Part shown: piece after piece, positions 36,585 through 45,295 of the stretch | How the letters are laid out: each line of letters starts with the position of its first letter | Position numbering within the stretch: position 1 is the stretch's first letter | Assembly (NCBI RefSeq): GCF_024723735.1 | Contig: NZ_JANQDU010000003.1 | Coordinates: 372,001 to 436,000 of the forward strand | Direction: 5' to 3' | Origin: Frigidibacter sp. ROC022 | Lineage (GTDB): Bacteria; Pseudomonadota; Alphaproteobacteria; Rhodobacterales; Rhodobacteraceae | Length of the DNA stretch: 64,000 nt | The notes under the pieces: model-generated | What the model was told of the DNA's origin: nothing | Databases searched by the model: none | What the model saw: the letters and a program-made list of their open reading frames with translations, nothing else | Program-made: the position numbers and the translations under genes

Positions 36585-37487
36585 CTATTCCGCCGCGAGT
36601 GCCGGCCCCGGTTCCTGCCCGTTGCGCCATGCCGCGCGGAACCCGCTCGGCGTGCAGTTCCTGATCCGCGCGAAGGTCCGGTTGAACATCGACAGGTTGC
36701 CGAAACCGACATCGGCGGCAATCCGGGACACCGGATCGTTGCTTTCGATCAGGCGGCAGCAGGCATGGCCGATGCGCAACCGGGCGACGTAGTCGCCGAA
36801 GGTCATCCGGGTGTGGCGGCGAAACATCCGGTGAAAGCTGGATTGGCTCGCGCAGGCCATTTCGGCCAGGGCGGCCACGGTCAGCCGCTCGGCATAGTGG
36901 TGGTGGATGTGGTCCAGAACCCGGGTGAACCGGGGGTCGGCGGCCGGCAGGTGACCGGTCGGCGGCGGCGCGGTGCCGATTGTCTCGGCGCCGGTATCGC
37001 GGGCGATCTCGTTCAGGGCCTGCAGCAGCAGGATCAGCCTGTCGGCGGGCAGGGCGCCGCGCATCGCGCGCATCCGCTCGGCCACCCTTTGGCGCGTCGG
37101 GGGCGAGAAGCTGACCGCCTGGACGCAGCCGGCCAGAAGCTCCGAGACATGGCTGAGCTCGGGCAGCGTCTCGGCAAGCCGCCCGATCCAGTCCGGCGAG
37201 AAACAGGCGACCAGCGCCATATGCGGCTGGTCGGCCCGCAGCCGCTCCCGCGAGCGCCAACTGTGCGGCACGTTCGGGCCGATCAGGACCAGATCGCCAT
37301 CGTCATAGGGGCCTACGTGATCGCCGACGAAGCGGTTGCCGCGGCTGTTCAGGGTCAGGGTCAGTTCGAACTCCGGGTGCCGGTGCCATTCGAAGGGGAT
37401 GCCGTCCGTCAGACGCCGGTCGAGAAAGAACCACGAGGCGCCCGGTTCCGGCACCAGCGTCTCGAGAAAGGGCCGGGATCTGAACAT
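36585..37487 (-). CDS. AraC-family transcriptional regulator
   Basis: 300 aa. The N-terminal cupin-like sensor begins around FEWHRHPEFELTLTLNSRG, and the two HTH motifs lie at the C-terminus (RLTVAALAEMACASQSSFHRMFRRH, written here as LTVAALAEMACASQSSFHR, then SRIAADVGFGNLSMFNRTF). Typical ligands are sugars. It is divergent from the PhyH dioxygenase gene (117 bp between starts) and probably controls it and the enolase-superfamily gene behind it. Confidence 0.93.
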   Translation of the reverse strand: MFRSRPFLETLVPEPGASWFFLDRRLTDGIPFEWHRHPEFELTLTLNSRGNRFVGDHVGPYDDGDLVLIGPNVPHSWRSRERLRADQPHMALVACFSPDWIGRLAETLPELSHVSELLAGCVQAVSFSPPTRQRVAERMRAMRGALPADRLILLLQALNEIARDTGAETIGTAPPPTGHLPAADPRFTRVLDHIHHHYAERLTVAALAEMACASQSSFHRMFRRHTRMTFGDYVARLRIGHACCRLIESNDPVSRIAADVGFGNLSMFNRTFARIRNCTPSGFRAAWRNGQEPGPALAAE

Positions 37488-37604
37488 TTCTCTCACCCTT
37501 CTCGGGAAATCTGACAGTTTCGTATCGGAATCTGAGCCAATCGGCAAGCGATCGTCAGCGGCGGGCAGGCTATGCAGGACGGGGATAGGAACAGGAGGAC
37601 GAAG

Positions 37605-38579
37605 ATGAGCGGCGAAACAGTCACCCCCGAAACCGGCGTTGAAGAGGGCCGGGGCAGCCATTCCGGCGCGCCCGCCGATGCCTGTCCGCTGGCCCGGATC
37701 GAAAAGACCTTGCCGCTGCGGGTGCTCAGCCCCGAGGACTGGCGGCACTGGCAGAGCCGCGGCTTCGTCGTGGTGAGACAGGCGGTCCCGCGCGAGATGG
37801 CCGATGCCGTGGCCGAGATGCTGTGGCAGTTCCAGGAAATGGATCCCGATGATCCGGGCACCTGGTACAAGCCGCAGCTTCGCGAGATCAAGATGAAGGA
37901 GCTGAACGGCACCGGCATGGTCGAGGTCTACAACCACCAGAGCATGTGGGATGTGCGGCAGTATCCGCGGGTCTATGACGCCTTCGTGGACATCTGGGAC
38001 CGCGAGGAGCTCTGGGCCGAAATCGACCGGGCCAACCTGAACCCGCCGAACCGCGCGGCGCGGCAGCAGAAGCGCAGCCAGGGGTTCATCCATTTCGATG
38101 TCGATATCTCGCAACGTCCGCTGCCGGTCGCGGCGCAGGGGGTTCTGTCGCTGCGGCGGCAGGGCGGCGAGATTGGCGGCTTCCAATGCGTTCCGAGCGT
38201 CTTCGCCGAGATCGACGACTGGTGGGACCGGCAACCGCCCGGGTCGGACCCGTTCCGGCCGGACGTGACCGGGCACGAGATCGTCAATGTCGATCTCGAA
38301 GCGGGCGACCTGCTGATCTTCAACTCCCTTCTCGCCCATGGCGTGCGGCCCAATGTCTCGGAACGGGACGTGCGGATGGCGCAATATGTCTCGATGTTCC
38401 CGGCCGATCCCGGGGACGAGGCGCAGCGGCAGGAACGGTTGCGCATCTGGTCCGAACAGACCCATCCGGTCGGCGATCCCTTCCCCGGCGACCCGCGCGA
38501 ATTCGAGCGCCGGAACTTCCCGAGGGCGCAGCTCGATGCACTGGGGCGCAGGCTTCTGGGGCTCGATCCCTGGACCTGA
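37605..38579 (+). CDS. Phytanoyl-CoA dioxygenase (PhyH) family protein
   Basis: 324 aa Fe(II)/2-oxoglutarate-dependent oxygenase. The metal triad is visible as H163-F-D165 (FIHFDVD) and H245 (LLAHGVRPN), with Arg248 the likely 2-oxoglutarate contact. AGGAGG precedes the ATG at 37605. The substrate is unknown; PhyH paralogues next to AraC regulators often act on sugars or small hydroxylated acids. The next gene encodes an enolase-superfamily enzyme, 165 bp away on the same strand. Confidence 0.9.
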   Translation: MSGETVTPETGVEEGRGSHSGAPADACPLARIEKTLPLRVLSPEDWRHWQSRGFVVVRQAVPREMADAVAEMLWQFQEMDPDDPGTWYKPQLREIKMKELNGTGMVEVYNHQSMWDVRQYPRVYDAFVDIWDREELWAEIDRANLNPPNRAARQQKRSQGFIHFDVDISQRPLPVAAQGVLSLRRQGGEIGGFQCVPSVFAEIDDWWDRQPPGSDPFRPDVTGHEIVNVDLEAGDLLIFNSLLAHGVRPNVSERDVRMAQYVSMFPADPGDEAQRQERLRIWSEQTHPVGDPFPGDPREFERRNFPRAQLDALGRRLLGLDPWT

Positions 38580-38612
38580 GGGCAATCGCGCCGGGTCTGG
38601 GGCCGTGAAGGC

Positions 38613-38640
38613 GGAAAATCCTGCAAGTCCGGGGTTTTCC
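38613..38640. other. Imperfect 9-bp hairpin between PhyH and enolase-superfamily genes
   Basis: GGAAAATCC (38613-38621) and GGGTTTTCC (38632-38640) pair with one G-U, leaving a 10-base loop. No T run follows, so this could be an operator as well as an attenuator. Confidence 0.35.
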
Positions 38641-38744
38641 GGGCCTGGCTTCTTCCTGCCGTGCCGTTGTTGGGTTACAGCGGCGCGGCAAGGGATCGGC
38701 AGCGGTTCGACCTTGCTTCCATGGCGAATGAGGAGACCGAACTG

Positions 38745-39926
38745 ATGTCTGAAGGCGAAGCGCCGGGCGCGCGAGGAATGTCATCCCTGACGATCGAGGA
38801 TGTGGTCTGCGTTCCTCTGGTCGGCGAAAGCCCGAAAGGCGGTTGGAGCAACGAGATTCAGCCCGATGACTCGATTCATGCGCTGATCGCGGTGCATACC
38901 GCCGGGGGGGCGAGCGGCTATGGCTCGTGCTTCACCGACGGCTATCTTGCGAAGGAGGCGGTGCGGCAGTTGCGGCCACTGCTGATCGGAGAGAACGCGG
39001 CCGAGGTCGGGCGGCTGACCGAGACCCTGCACCAGAACAGCTTCTGGATGGGGCGCGGCGGGACGCTGACCCATGCGATCAGCGGCATCAACATCGCGCT
39101 GTGGGACCTGCTGGGAAAGGCCGTCGGCCTGCCGGTCTCGGTGCTGCTCGGCGGCCGCTACAAGGAGCGGATCGAACCCTATGCCTCGCTGCTGATGGAT
39201 GAGCCGGAGAAGATGGGCGATGTCCTGTCGGGCTATGTCGAGCAGGGCTACCGCGCCTTCAAGATCGGCTGGGGCCCGTTCGGGCGCAGCGGGTCATATG
39301 CCAGGGACGAGGCGATCATCCGGGCGGCGCGGGACGTGTTGTGCCATGGCGAGCATCTGATGGTCGATGCCGGGGGCAGCGATGCCTTCTGGCCGAACCG
39401 GCTGAAATGGGCGATGCGCACCGCCGACATGCTGGTGGATTACGAGGTGGACTGGTTCGAGGAAGCGCTCCAGCCCGATGATCTGGAAGGATTCGTCGCC
39501 CTGCGCAACTACAGCCGGGTTCCGATCAGCGGCGCCGAGGTGCTGACACGCTGGCAGAGCTTCCGGCCCTTCATCGAGGCCGGGGCCTTCGACATCATCC
39601 AGCCCGACGTCACCAAGGTCGGCGGGATCACCGAACAGCGCCGGATCGTGGAAATGGCCGAGCAGCATGGCGTAGCCTATGTCGGCCATGGCTGGAACAC
39701 CGCCCTGGGTCTGGCGGCCGATCTTCAGATGGCGGCGGCTTTCGCCAATACCCCGTTTGTCGAATACATCGGCGGCAGCCGCTATGTGGACGGCATTCTG
39801 GAAACGCCCTTCACTCTGGATGCCGACGGGTTCCTCGACATTCCGGCGGCACCCGGTCTTGGCGTGACGCTGGATTCCGGCAGGCTGGACGGAATCGCCG
39901 TGGGGCTGGAGGCGCTGCGCCTATAG
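38745..39926 (+). CDS. Mandelate racemase/enolase-superfamily enzyme
   Basis: 393 aa. The barrel residues are Lys173 (AFKIGWGPFG), metal ligands Asp208 (MVDAGG), Glu239 or Glu240 (WFEEALQPDD) and Glu265 (ISGAEVL), the Asp288 of QPDVTKVGG and His315 in YVGHGWNT as the likely Asp/His dyad. Enzymes of this type dehydrate sugar acids or racemise/cycloisomerise them. I chose the ATG at 38745 because AGGAG lies 9-14 bases upstream; ATGs at 38721 and 38661 have none. Its stop overlaps that of the convergent epimerase gene. Confidence 0.9.
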   Translation: MSEGEAPGARGMSSLTIEDVVCVPLVGESPKGGWSNEIQPDDSIHALIAVHTAGGASGYGSCFTDGYLAKEAVRQLRPLLIGENAAEVGRLTETLHQNSFWMGRGGTLTHAISGINIALWDLLGKAVGLPVSVLLGGRYKERIEPYASLLMDEPEKMGDVLSGYVEQGYRAFKIGWGPFGRSGSYARDEAIIRAARDVLCHGEHLMVDAGGSDAFWPNRLKWAMRTADMLVDYEVDWFEEALQPDDLEGFVALRNYSRVPISGAEVLTRWQSFRPFIEAGAFDIIQPDVTKVGGITEQRRIVEMAEQHGVAYVGHGWNTALGLAADLQMAAAFANTPFVEYIGGSRYVDGILETPFTLDADGFLDIPAAPGLGVTLDSGRLDGIAVGLEALRL

Positions 39927-40916
39927 CGGCGCGGCAGAGACCGAATAGTCGACGGGGACCGGGGCCTGCGGGGTGATCTGCACTGCGGTCCGCAGGCCCC
40001 GCCGGTTCAGCGGGTTGGGGGCGGTCGAGATCGCGTCGGCCAGATCGAAGGCCGCCGCCAGCGGTTCGACCCCGAGCCCGCGGTAGCGCCCGTTGAACGG
40101 TGGGTCTTCGGCGCCATGGTCGCTGATCCAGAGCATGAGCGAAGGCAGTATCTCCCGGTCCCAGTCCAGCGTCACCGCTGCCCGGTCCTCGAGATAGCGC
40201 AGCACCGCCGGCCCCGTCGCGCCGCCGAGCAGCAGAACCTCCTCGACCTCGCCAGCTGGCGGCAACCGGCCGAGGTCGGTGGTGCCGCCCGGTGCAGGGA
40301 CCTCCGACAGCGAAGTGAAATCGCGGTTCGGCAGGGCGCGGGTCTTCCCCGGCGGGATCAGTCCTGGGTAGGTCTGGCCGAGCTCGAAGCCGGCATCGAT
40401 CTGCAACTGGCCGGGTGTTTCGGGCAGGCGGAAGATCGGATGCAGGCCGACCGAGACTAGGGCCGGGCGTCGGGCATGGATCTCGAGCCGGAAATCCAGC
40501 GCCGGGCTGCCGTCGCGGCCGGAAACATGACGTTCGAGACGGGCGACAGGGGAGTCCTCGTCATAGTCGAGCCGCATGTGAACGGCGCCGTCGGCGCAGC
40601 TGACGACCTCCCAGTCGCGATCCGCCGAGGGGCCGTGGTCGGTCGGGTTGCAATGGCTGCCGGCGCAGCGCCGCCAGTCCTCCGTCATGCCCTCGGGCGG
40701 GGGGCTGGAGCCGAAGGGGACGCCGACAAACTCCCCGCCCAGCTCGCGCAGATGGCCGACGATGGCCGGGTCGGTGATCGTGCCCATCCAGTCGGCCCGC
40801 GCAAAGGGGCGAAACCTTTGCCCGTCCAGGTCGAATTCGGCCCAGGCCAGCATTCCGGCCGTGGGCAGGACGGCGAAGCGGCCATGCGACCAGCCGAGTT
40901 CGCGTTCGGCAGTCAT
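39921..40916 (-). CDS. Aldose 1-epimerase family protein
   Basis: 331 aa beta-sandwich. The SVGLHPIFRLP segment with its His, WISDHGAEDPPFNGRYRGLGVEP and the CNPTDHGP stretch fit the galactose-mutarotase fold. It would interconvert alpha and beta anomers of a sugar before 1-dehydrogenation. It is the last gene of the leftward sugar operon, with its ATG overlapping the lactonase stop by one base. Confidence 0.85.
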   Translation of the reverse strand: MTAERELGWSHGRFAVLPTAGMLAWAEFDLDGQRFRPFARADWMGTITDPAIVGHLRELGGEFVGVPFGSSPPPEGMTEDWRRCAGSHCNPTDHGPSADRDWEVVSCADGAVHMRLDYDEDSPVARLERHVSGRDGSPALDFRLEIHARRPALVSVGLHPIFRLPETPGQLQIDAGFELGQTYPGLIPPGKTRALPNRDFTSLSEVPAPGGTTDLGRLPPAGEVEEVLLLGGATGPAVLRYLEDRAAVTLDWDREILPSLMLWISDHGAEDPPFNGRYRGLGVEPLAAAFDLADAISTAPNPLNRRGLRTAVQITPQAPVPVDYSVSAAPL

Positions 40917-41794
40917 CAGGCGGGAAGCTTCAGGACCGGGGCAGGCGGACCCGCCACCTCGGCCCGCAGGGTGAAGAGACTGCCCGAGAGAGGCGCCTGG
41001 GCCAGGGCCCCGGCGTCCAGATCGACGCGGGCGGTGGTGATGAACAGCTGCCGGTTGTCGTCGCCGCCGAAGCAGAGGCTTGTAACCAGCGGCACGGGCA
41101 GTTCGACGCGGGCCTGCAGGGTGCCGTCCGGAGCATAGCGGCTGACGCAGCCGCCGCCCCAATGTGCGACCCAGAGGCAGTCCTCGTTGTCGAGCGTCAC
41201 CCCGTCCGGAAGGCCCTCGTCCCTGGTCATCTGGACGAAGAGGCGGCGATCGAGGAGGCGGCCCTCGGCGTCGATCCGGTAGGTGTGGATCCGGCCCTCG
41301 GTGCTGTCGCTGAGATAGAGTCGGTCGCCGGCGCCGGTGATCGCCGGCCCGTTGCAGACGGCAAGACCGGCATCGACCGGCACCGCCCTTGTTCCGTCCA
41401 TGCGAAAGAGAATGCCGCGCGGCGCGCTTTCGCTGTCTTCCGCGGTTCCGATCCAGAGCCGCCCCAGACTGTCCACCTTGCCGTCGTTGTAGAACAGGTG
41501 CGGCAGCGAGTGCAGCGGGTGGGCGAAGGGGGTGGTCTTGCCGGTGGTCCGGTCCAGCAGCACGATCCCGTCCTTGCAGCTGACCAGCAGCATGCCGGGC
41601 TGGCTGGTGGCCATGACCATGCCCAGCGGTGCCTGGCCGGGCACGGCGATGGTCTCGGGCTGTTCGGCGCCGGGGGGCAGGATGTGCAGCCGGCCCTCGA
41701 CCGCGTCGATCCAGGCAAGCTCGTTGCTGCCGGGCAGGACGACGGGTGTTTCGCCCAGCGTGCAGTCGATCCGCAGCAGCAGCTCCGATTCCAT
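40916..41794 (-). CDS. SMP-30/gluconolactonase family lactonase
   Basis: 292 aa six-bladed propeller. Motifs are LGETPVVLPGSNELAWIDA (Glu at the start of the fold), FYNDGKVDSLGRLWIGTAED, NGPAI and PDGVTLDNEDCLWVAHW with the metal-binding Asn/Asp residues. It would open the sugar lactone formed by the SDR. It lies between the SDR and the epimerase genes in the operon (11-bp gap and one-base overlap). Confidence 0.92.
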   Translation of the reverse strand: MESELLLRIDCTLGETPVVLPGSNELAWIDAVEGRLHILPPGAEQPETIAVPGQAPLGMVMATSQPGMLLVSCKDGIVLLDRTTGKTTPFAHPLHSLPHLFYNDGKVDSLGRLWIGTAEDSESAPRGILFRMDGTRAVPVDAGLAVCNGPAITGAGDRLYLSDSTEGRIHTYRIDAEGRLLDRRLFVQMTRDEGLPDGVTLDNEDCLWVAHWGGGCVSRYAPDGTLQARVELPVPLVTSLCFGGDDNRQLFITTARVDLDAGALAQAPLSGSLFTLRAEVAGPPAPVLKLPA

Positions 41795-41805
41795 CTCCGC
41801 GATCC

Positions 41806-42585
41806 TCAGAAGGTGGCCGAGACGCCGCCGTCCACCAGCATGATCTGGCCGGTGACATAGCGGCAGTCGTCGGAGCAGAAGAAATAGGCCGGTCCGGCGA
41901 TGTCCTCGGGCAGCCCGGCGCGGCGCAGGGGAATGCGGCCGTATTTCAGGTAGATGTCCTGGAACCAGTCGGTCTGGTGCTCGTGCCCCGAGCCGTCCGG
42001 AAGTTTCGCCATGTCGGTGTCGATGAAGCCCGGCGCGATGGCGTTGACCACGATGCCTTCGGGCGCAAGGTCGCAGGCCAGCGCCCGGGTGAAGTTCACG
42101 ATCGCCCCCTTGGCGGTGGAATAGGGGATCGCGTCCACGCTGCCGCGCATGCCCATGATCGAGGCGATGTTGAGCACCCGCTTGGGCGCCTCGCCCTTGC
42201 GCAGCAGATCGAGCATGGCGCGGGTGACGCGGATCGCGCCGTGCTGGTTGATGTTCATCACGTCGAGATAGTGGTCCATCGTCAGCGCGTCGAAGCCGGT
42301 GGCGTCGAGGATCGAGGCGTTGTTCACCAGGATGTCGCAGCGGCCGTGGGCTTCGGCGATGGAATCGCACATCGCCGCGACCGAGGCGTCGCTGCCGATA
42401 TCGACGGCCAGGGCCGAGACATCGCCTGTCAACTCGGCGGCGCTGGCCTCGGCCAGGTCCTGCCTTATGTCGGCGATCAGCACCGAAGCGCCTTCGGCGG
42501 CGAGACGGGCGGCAATGGCCTTGCCGATTCCCCTTGCCGCCCCGGTGACCAGCGCGACGCGTCCTGCAAGTGTTCTGTCAGTCAT
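41806..42585 (-). CDS. SDR family oxidoreductase, probable sugar 1-dehydrogenase
   Basis: 259 aa. TGAARGIG is at about residues 14-21, NNAS in place of NNAG, the Ser in NIASIMG and Y-x3-K in PYSTAKG. The C-terminal VTGQIMLVDGGVSATF is family-typical. With the lactonase and epimerase behind it, it most likely oxidises a sugar to the lactone. It overlaps the upstream permease gene by 4 bp (ATGA). Confidence 0.92.
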   Translation of the reverse strand: MTDRTLAGRVALVTGAARGIGKAIAARLAAEGASVLIADIRQDLAEASAAELTGDVSALAVDIGSDASVAAMCDSIAEAHGRCDILVNNASILDATGFDALTMDHYLDVMNINQHGAIRVTRAMLDLLRKGEAPKRVLNIASIMGMRGSVDAIPYSTAKGAIVNFTRALACDLAPEGIVVNAIAPGFIDTDMAKLPDGSGHEHQTDWFQDIYLKYGRIPLRRAGLPEDIAGPAYFFCSDDCRYVTGQIMLVDGGVSATF

Positions 42586-43388
42586 TCTTCTTCCAATGTG
42601 CCACGGGGGTTGAGCCGCAGGGCCACGATCGCGGCCAGGGTGATCGAGACCCCCAGGACGATCGTGACCAGGGCGTTGATCTCTGGCGAGAAGCCGACCC
42701 GCATCATGCCCCAGAGCCGCAGGGGCAGGGTGGTGGTGTCGCCCGCCAGGAAAAAGGTGACGAAGGTCTCGTCGAAGGAGATCGTCAGCGCCAGCACCGC
42801 CCCGGTGACGGCAGCCGAGCGCAGTTGCGGCCAGATCACCCGCGCGAAGGTCTGCCAGCGCGTGGCGCCGAGATCGGCCGAGGCCTCGATCATCGAGCGC
42901 GGGATGGATTGCAGCCGCGTCAGCACCAGCCGGTAAAGGATGGCCAGCACCAGCGCGACATGGCCGATGGCGATGGTCGCGGTGCCGCGCGGAATGCCCA
43001 GGCCGTTGAAATAGATCAGCAGCGACAGGCCGGTGATGATCGGCGGCATCAGGAAGGGAAGATAGACGAACAGTTCGAGCAGCCGCCGCATCATCGCGCC
43101 TTCCCACTCGACATAGAGCGCGATGGCGATGGCCAGGGCCGTCGCGATGGCGACCGAGATCAGCCCGACGATCAGCGTCGTCTCGACCGCGTTCAGCACC
43201 GAGGTATTGCCCAGAAGCTGACCATACCATTGCAGGCTCGCTTCGTTCCAGTGGACGCCGTTGCGGTCGGTGGGCACGATCGAGAAGATCGCCGAGATCA
43301 GCACCGGCGTGTAGAGGACCAGGAAGGTGATGACGGTCAGGCCGCCCAGCACCCAGTCCACGCTCCGTTCTGCAAGGGATTTGCGCAT
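42582..43388 (-). CDS. ABC transporter permease, PotC-like
   Basis: 268 aa with six transmembrane segments, starting near residue 11 (VLGGLTVITFLVLYTPVLIS), and the EAA loop around ASADLGATRWQTFARVIWP. It forms the channel with the neighbouring PotB-like permease. There is no gap to the upstream permease gene (stop 43389, start 43388). Confidence 0.93.
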   Translation of the reverse strand: MRKSLAERSVDWVLGGLTVITFLVLYTPVLISAIFSIVPTDRNGVHWNEASLQWYGQLLGNTSVLNAVETTLIVGLISVAIATALAIAIALYVEWEGAMMRRLLELFVYLPFLMPPIITGLSLLIYFNGLGIPRGTATIAIGHVALVLAILYRLVLTRLQSIPRSMIEASADLGATRWQTFARVIWPQLRSAAVTGAVLALTISFDETFVTFFLAGDTTTLPLRLWGMMRVGFSPEINALVTIVLGVSITLAAIVALRLNPRGTLEEE

Positions 43389-44228
43389 CTATCTCTGCCT
43401 CGCGGCCATGAATGCTGCCAGGCCGATCACGGCCAGGGCGAAGAGGAACATGATCACCGCCAGCGCCGCGCCGAAGGGCCAGTTGTAGGCCAGTCCGAAC
43501 TGCGACCAGATCACCCGTCCAAAGGTGAAGCCGTTCGGGCCGCCCACCATCTGCGGGGTGATGTAGTCGCCGAGCGCAAGCACGAAGGTGAACAGCGCCC
43601 CGGCGGCGGTTCCGGGCAGGCTGAGCGGCAGCACCACGCGCCAGAAGGTGGTGCCGGCACCGGCGCCCAGATCGGCGGAGGCCTGGGTCAGGCTTTTCGG
43701 AATCCGCTCCAGCGTCAGGAAGATCGGCAGGATGACGAAGGGCAGCAGGATCGTCGCCATGGTGATCAGGATGGCGGTCCGGTTGTAGAGGAACAGCGTG
43801 CTCGGCTGATCGAGAATTCCGGTGAAGACCAGGAACTTGTTGAGAAAACCGTTCAGCCCGAGGATCGAGCGCATCGTGTAGATCTTGACGATATAGCTCA
43901 TGAACAGGGGCAGGATCAGCAGCAGGAGCAGCAGATACTTGATCCGCCCGCGCAGCCGCCAGATGAAATAGGAGACCGGATAGCCGATGGCGATGCCGAT
44001 GCCGGCGACCGCGGCGCAGAGGCCGATGGTGAACAGGAAGGTGCGCCAGTAGGCGTCGTTCTCGAGGAACCCGGCGTAGTTGGCCAGGGTCGCGTCGGGA
44101 ACGATGACATTGTCGGAGACCCGCCAGAAGGACATGACGAAGAAATTGCCGATGGGCAGCACCACCAGCAGGAGCGGCACCGAGGCGGCGAGCGCGAAGA
44201 GCAGCAGGCGACTGGTGCGCGAGGTCAT
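43389..44228 (-). CDS. ABC transporter permease, PotB-like
   Basis: 279 aa with six hydrophobic segments, e.g. LLLFALAASVPLLLVVLPIG, and the EAA loop QASADLGAGAGTTFWRVVLP. PotB-type permeases partner spermidine/putrescine-like or iron/sulfonate-like ATPases; here the surrounding enzymes point to a carbohydrate. Overlaps the ATPase gene by 4 bp. Confidence 0.93.
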   Translation of the reverse strand: MTSRTSRLLLFALAASVPLLLVVLPIGNFFVMSFWRVSDNVIVPDATLANYAGFLENDAYWRTFLFTIGLCAAVAGIGIAIGYPVSYFIWRLRGRIKYLLLLLLILPLFMSYIVKIYTMRSILGLNGFLNKFLVFTGILDQPSTLFLYNRTAILITMATILLPFVILPIFLTLERIPKSLTQASADLGAGAGTTFWRVVLPLSLPGTAAGALFTFVLALGDYITPQMVGGPNGFTFGRVIWSQFGLAYNWPFGAALAVIMFLFALAVIGLAAFMAARQR

Positions 44229-45292
44229 GGGGCCTGCTCCGCGGCCTTCTCGACAACCGCGATGTCGTCGCGCCGGATCCAGATGCTCTGCCTGGCGCCG
44301 GGCGCGGGCGGGGTCTGCCCCGGCTCGCTGGTGATCCGGGCGGTGAAGGGCGTCTCGATCCCGGGCAGGCGCAATGTCATGTCGCTGCCCGCGCCGGCGA
44401 ACTCGACCGAGAGAACCTCGGCCTCGGTTTCGAGCGCGTTGTCGCGCGGGCTCAGCGAGATGAGTTCCGGGCGCACCGCCATGAGAACCCGGCGCGGCGC
44501 CGCCTCCACCCCGTCGGGCCGGGCCGTCGCGCCCATCGGCGTGACCAGGCGGCCGTCGGCGTCAATATCGGCTTCGCAGAGGTTGTTGTCGCCGATGAAG
44601 CTGGCGACGAAGCGGGTGCGCGGACGATAGTAGATGTCCTTCGGCGAGCCGATCTGTTCGACCGAGCCCACATTCATCACCACCATCCGGTCCGACATCG
44701 TCAGCGCTTCCTGCTGGTCATGGGTGACGAACAGGAAAGTGGTGCCGATCTGGCGTTGCAGGTCCTTCAAAAAGCCCTGCATCTGGCGCCGGAGCGCGGC
44801 GTCGAGCGCCGACAGCGGCTCGTCCAGCAGCACGATCCTGGGCCGGCAGACGATGGCGCGGGCCAGCGCGACCCGCTGCCGCTGCCCGCCCGAAAGCTCG
44901 GCCGGCGAGCGGTCATGGAAACTGCCGAGTCCAACGGTGTCGAGCGCCTCCTGCACGGCCCTGGCGATCTCGTCCTTCGGCATCCGCCGGATCGACAGGC
45001 CATAGCCCACGTTCTTTGCCACCGACATATGCGGAAACAGGGCATAGTCCTGAAAGACCGTGTTGAACGGACGCTTGTTCGTCGGCACCCGGGCCAAGTC
45101 CTGACCGTCGAGAAGGATGCGGCCGCCGCTGGGCTGGGTAAAGCCGCCGATCATCCGCAGGATCGTCGTCTTGCCCGACCCGGAAGGTCCGAGCAGGGTC
45201 AGGAATTCGCCGTCCTTGATCTCCAGGTCGATCGGGCGCAGGACTTCTACCGTGCCATAGCTCTTGCTCAGGGCTTCCAGCTGCAGGGCCAT
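44225..45292 (-). CDS. ABC transporter ATP-binding protein, PotA-like
   Basis: 355 aa. Walker A GPSGSGKTT, signature LSGGQRQRVALARAI and Walker B IVLLDEPLSALD are intact. The C-terminal TOBE domain (about residues 240-350) is present. It energises uptake through the two permeases downstream. It has a 3-bp gap to the enolase-superfamily gene upstream and an ATGA overlap downstream. Confidence 0.95.
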   Translation of the reverse strand: MALQLEALSKSYGTVEVLRPIDLEIKDGEFLTLLGPSGSGKTTILRMIGGFTQPSGGRILLDGQDLARVPTNKRPFNTVFQDYALFPHMSVAKNVGYGLSIRRMPKDEIARAVQEALDTVGLGSFHDRSPAELSGGQRQRVALARAIVCRPRIVLLDEPLSALDAALRRQMQGFLKDLQRQIGTTFLFVTHDQQEALTMSDRMVVMNVGSVEQIGSPKDIYYRPRTRFVASFIGDNNLCEADIDADGRLVTPMGATARPDGVEAAPRRVLMAVRPELISLSPRDNALETEAEVLSVEFAGAGSDMTLRLPGIETPFTARITSEPGQTPPAPGARQSIWIRRDDIAVVEKAAEQAP

Positions 45293-45295
45293 GGT

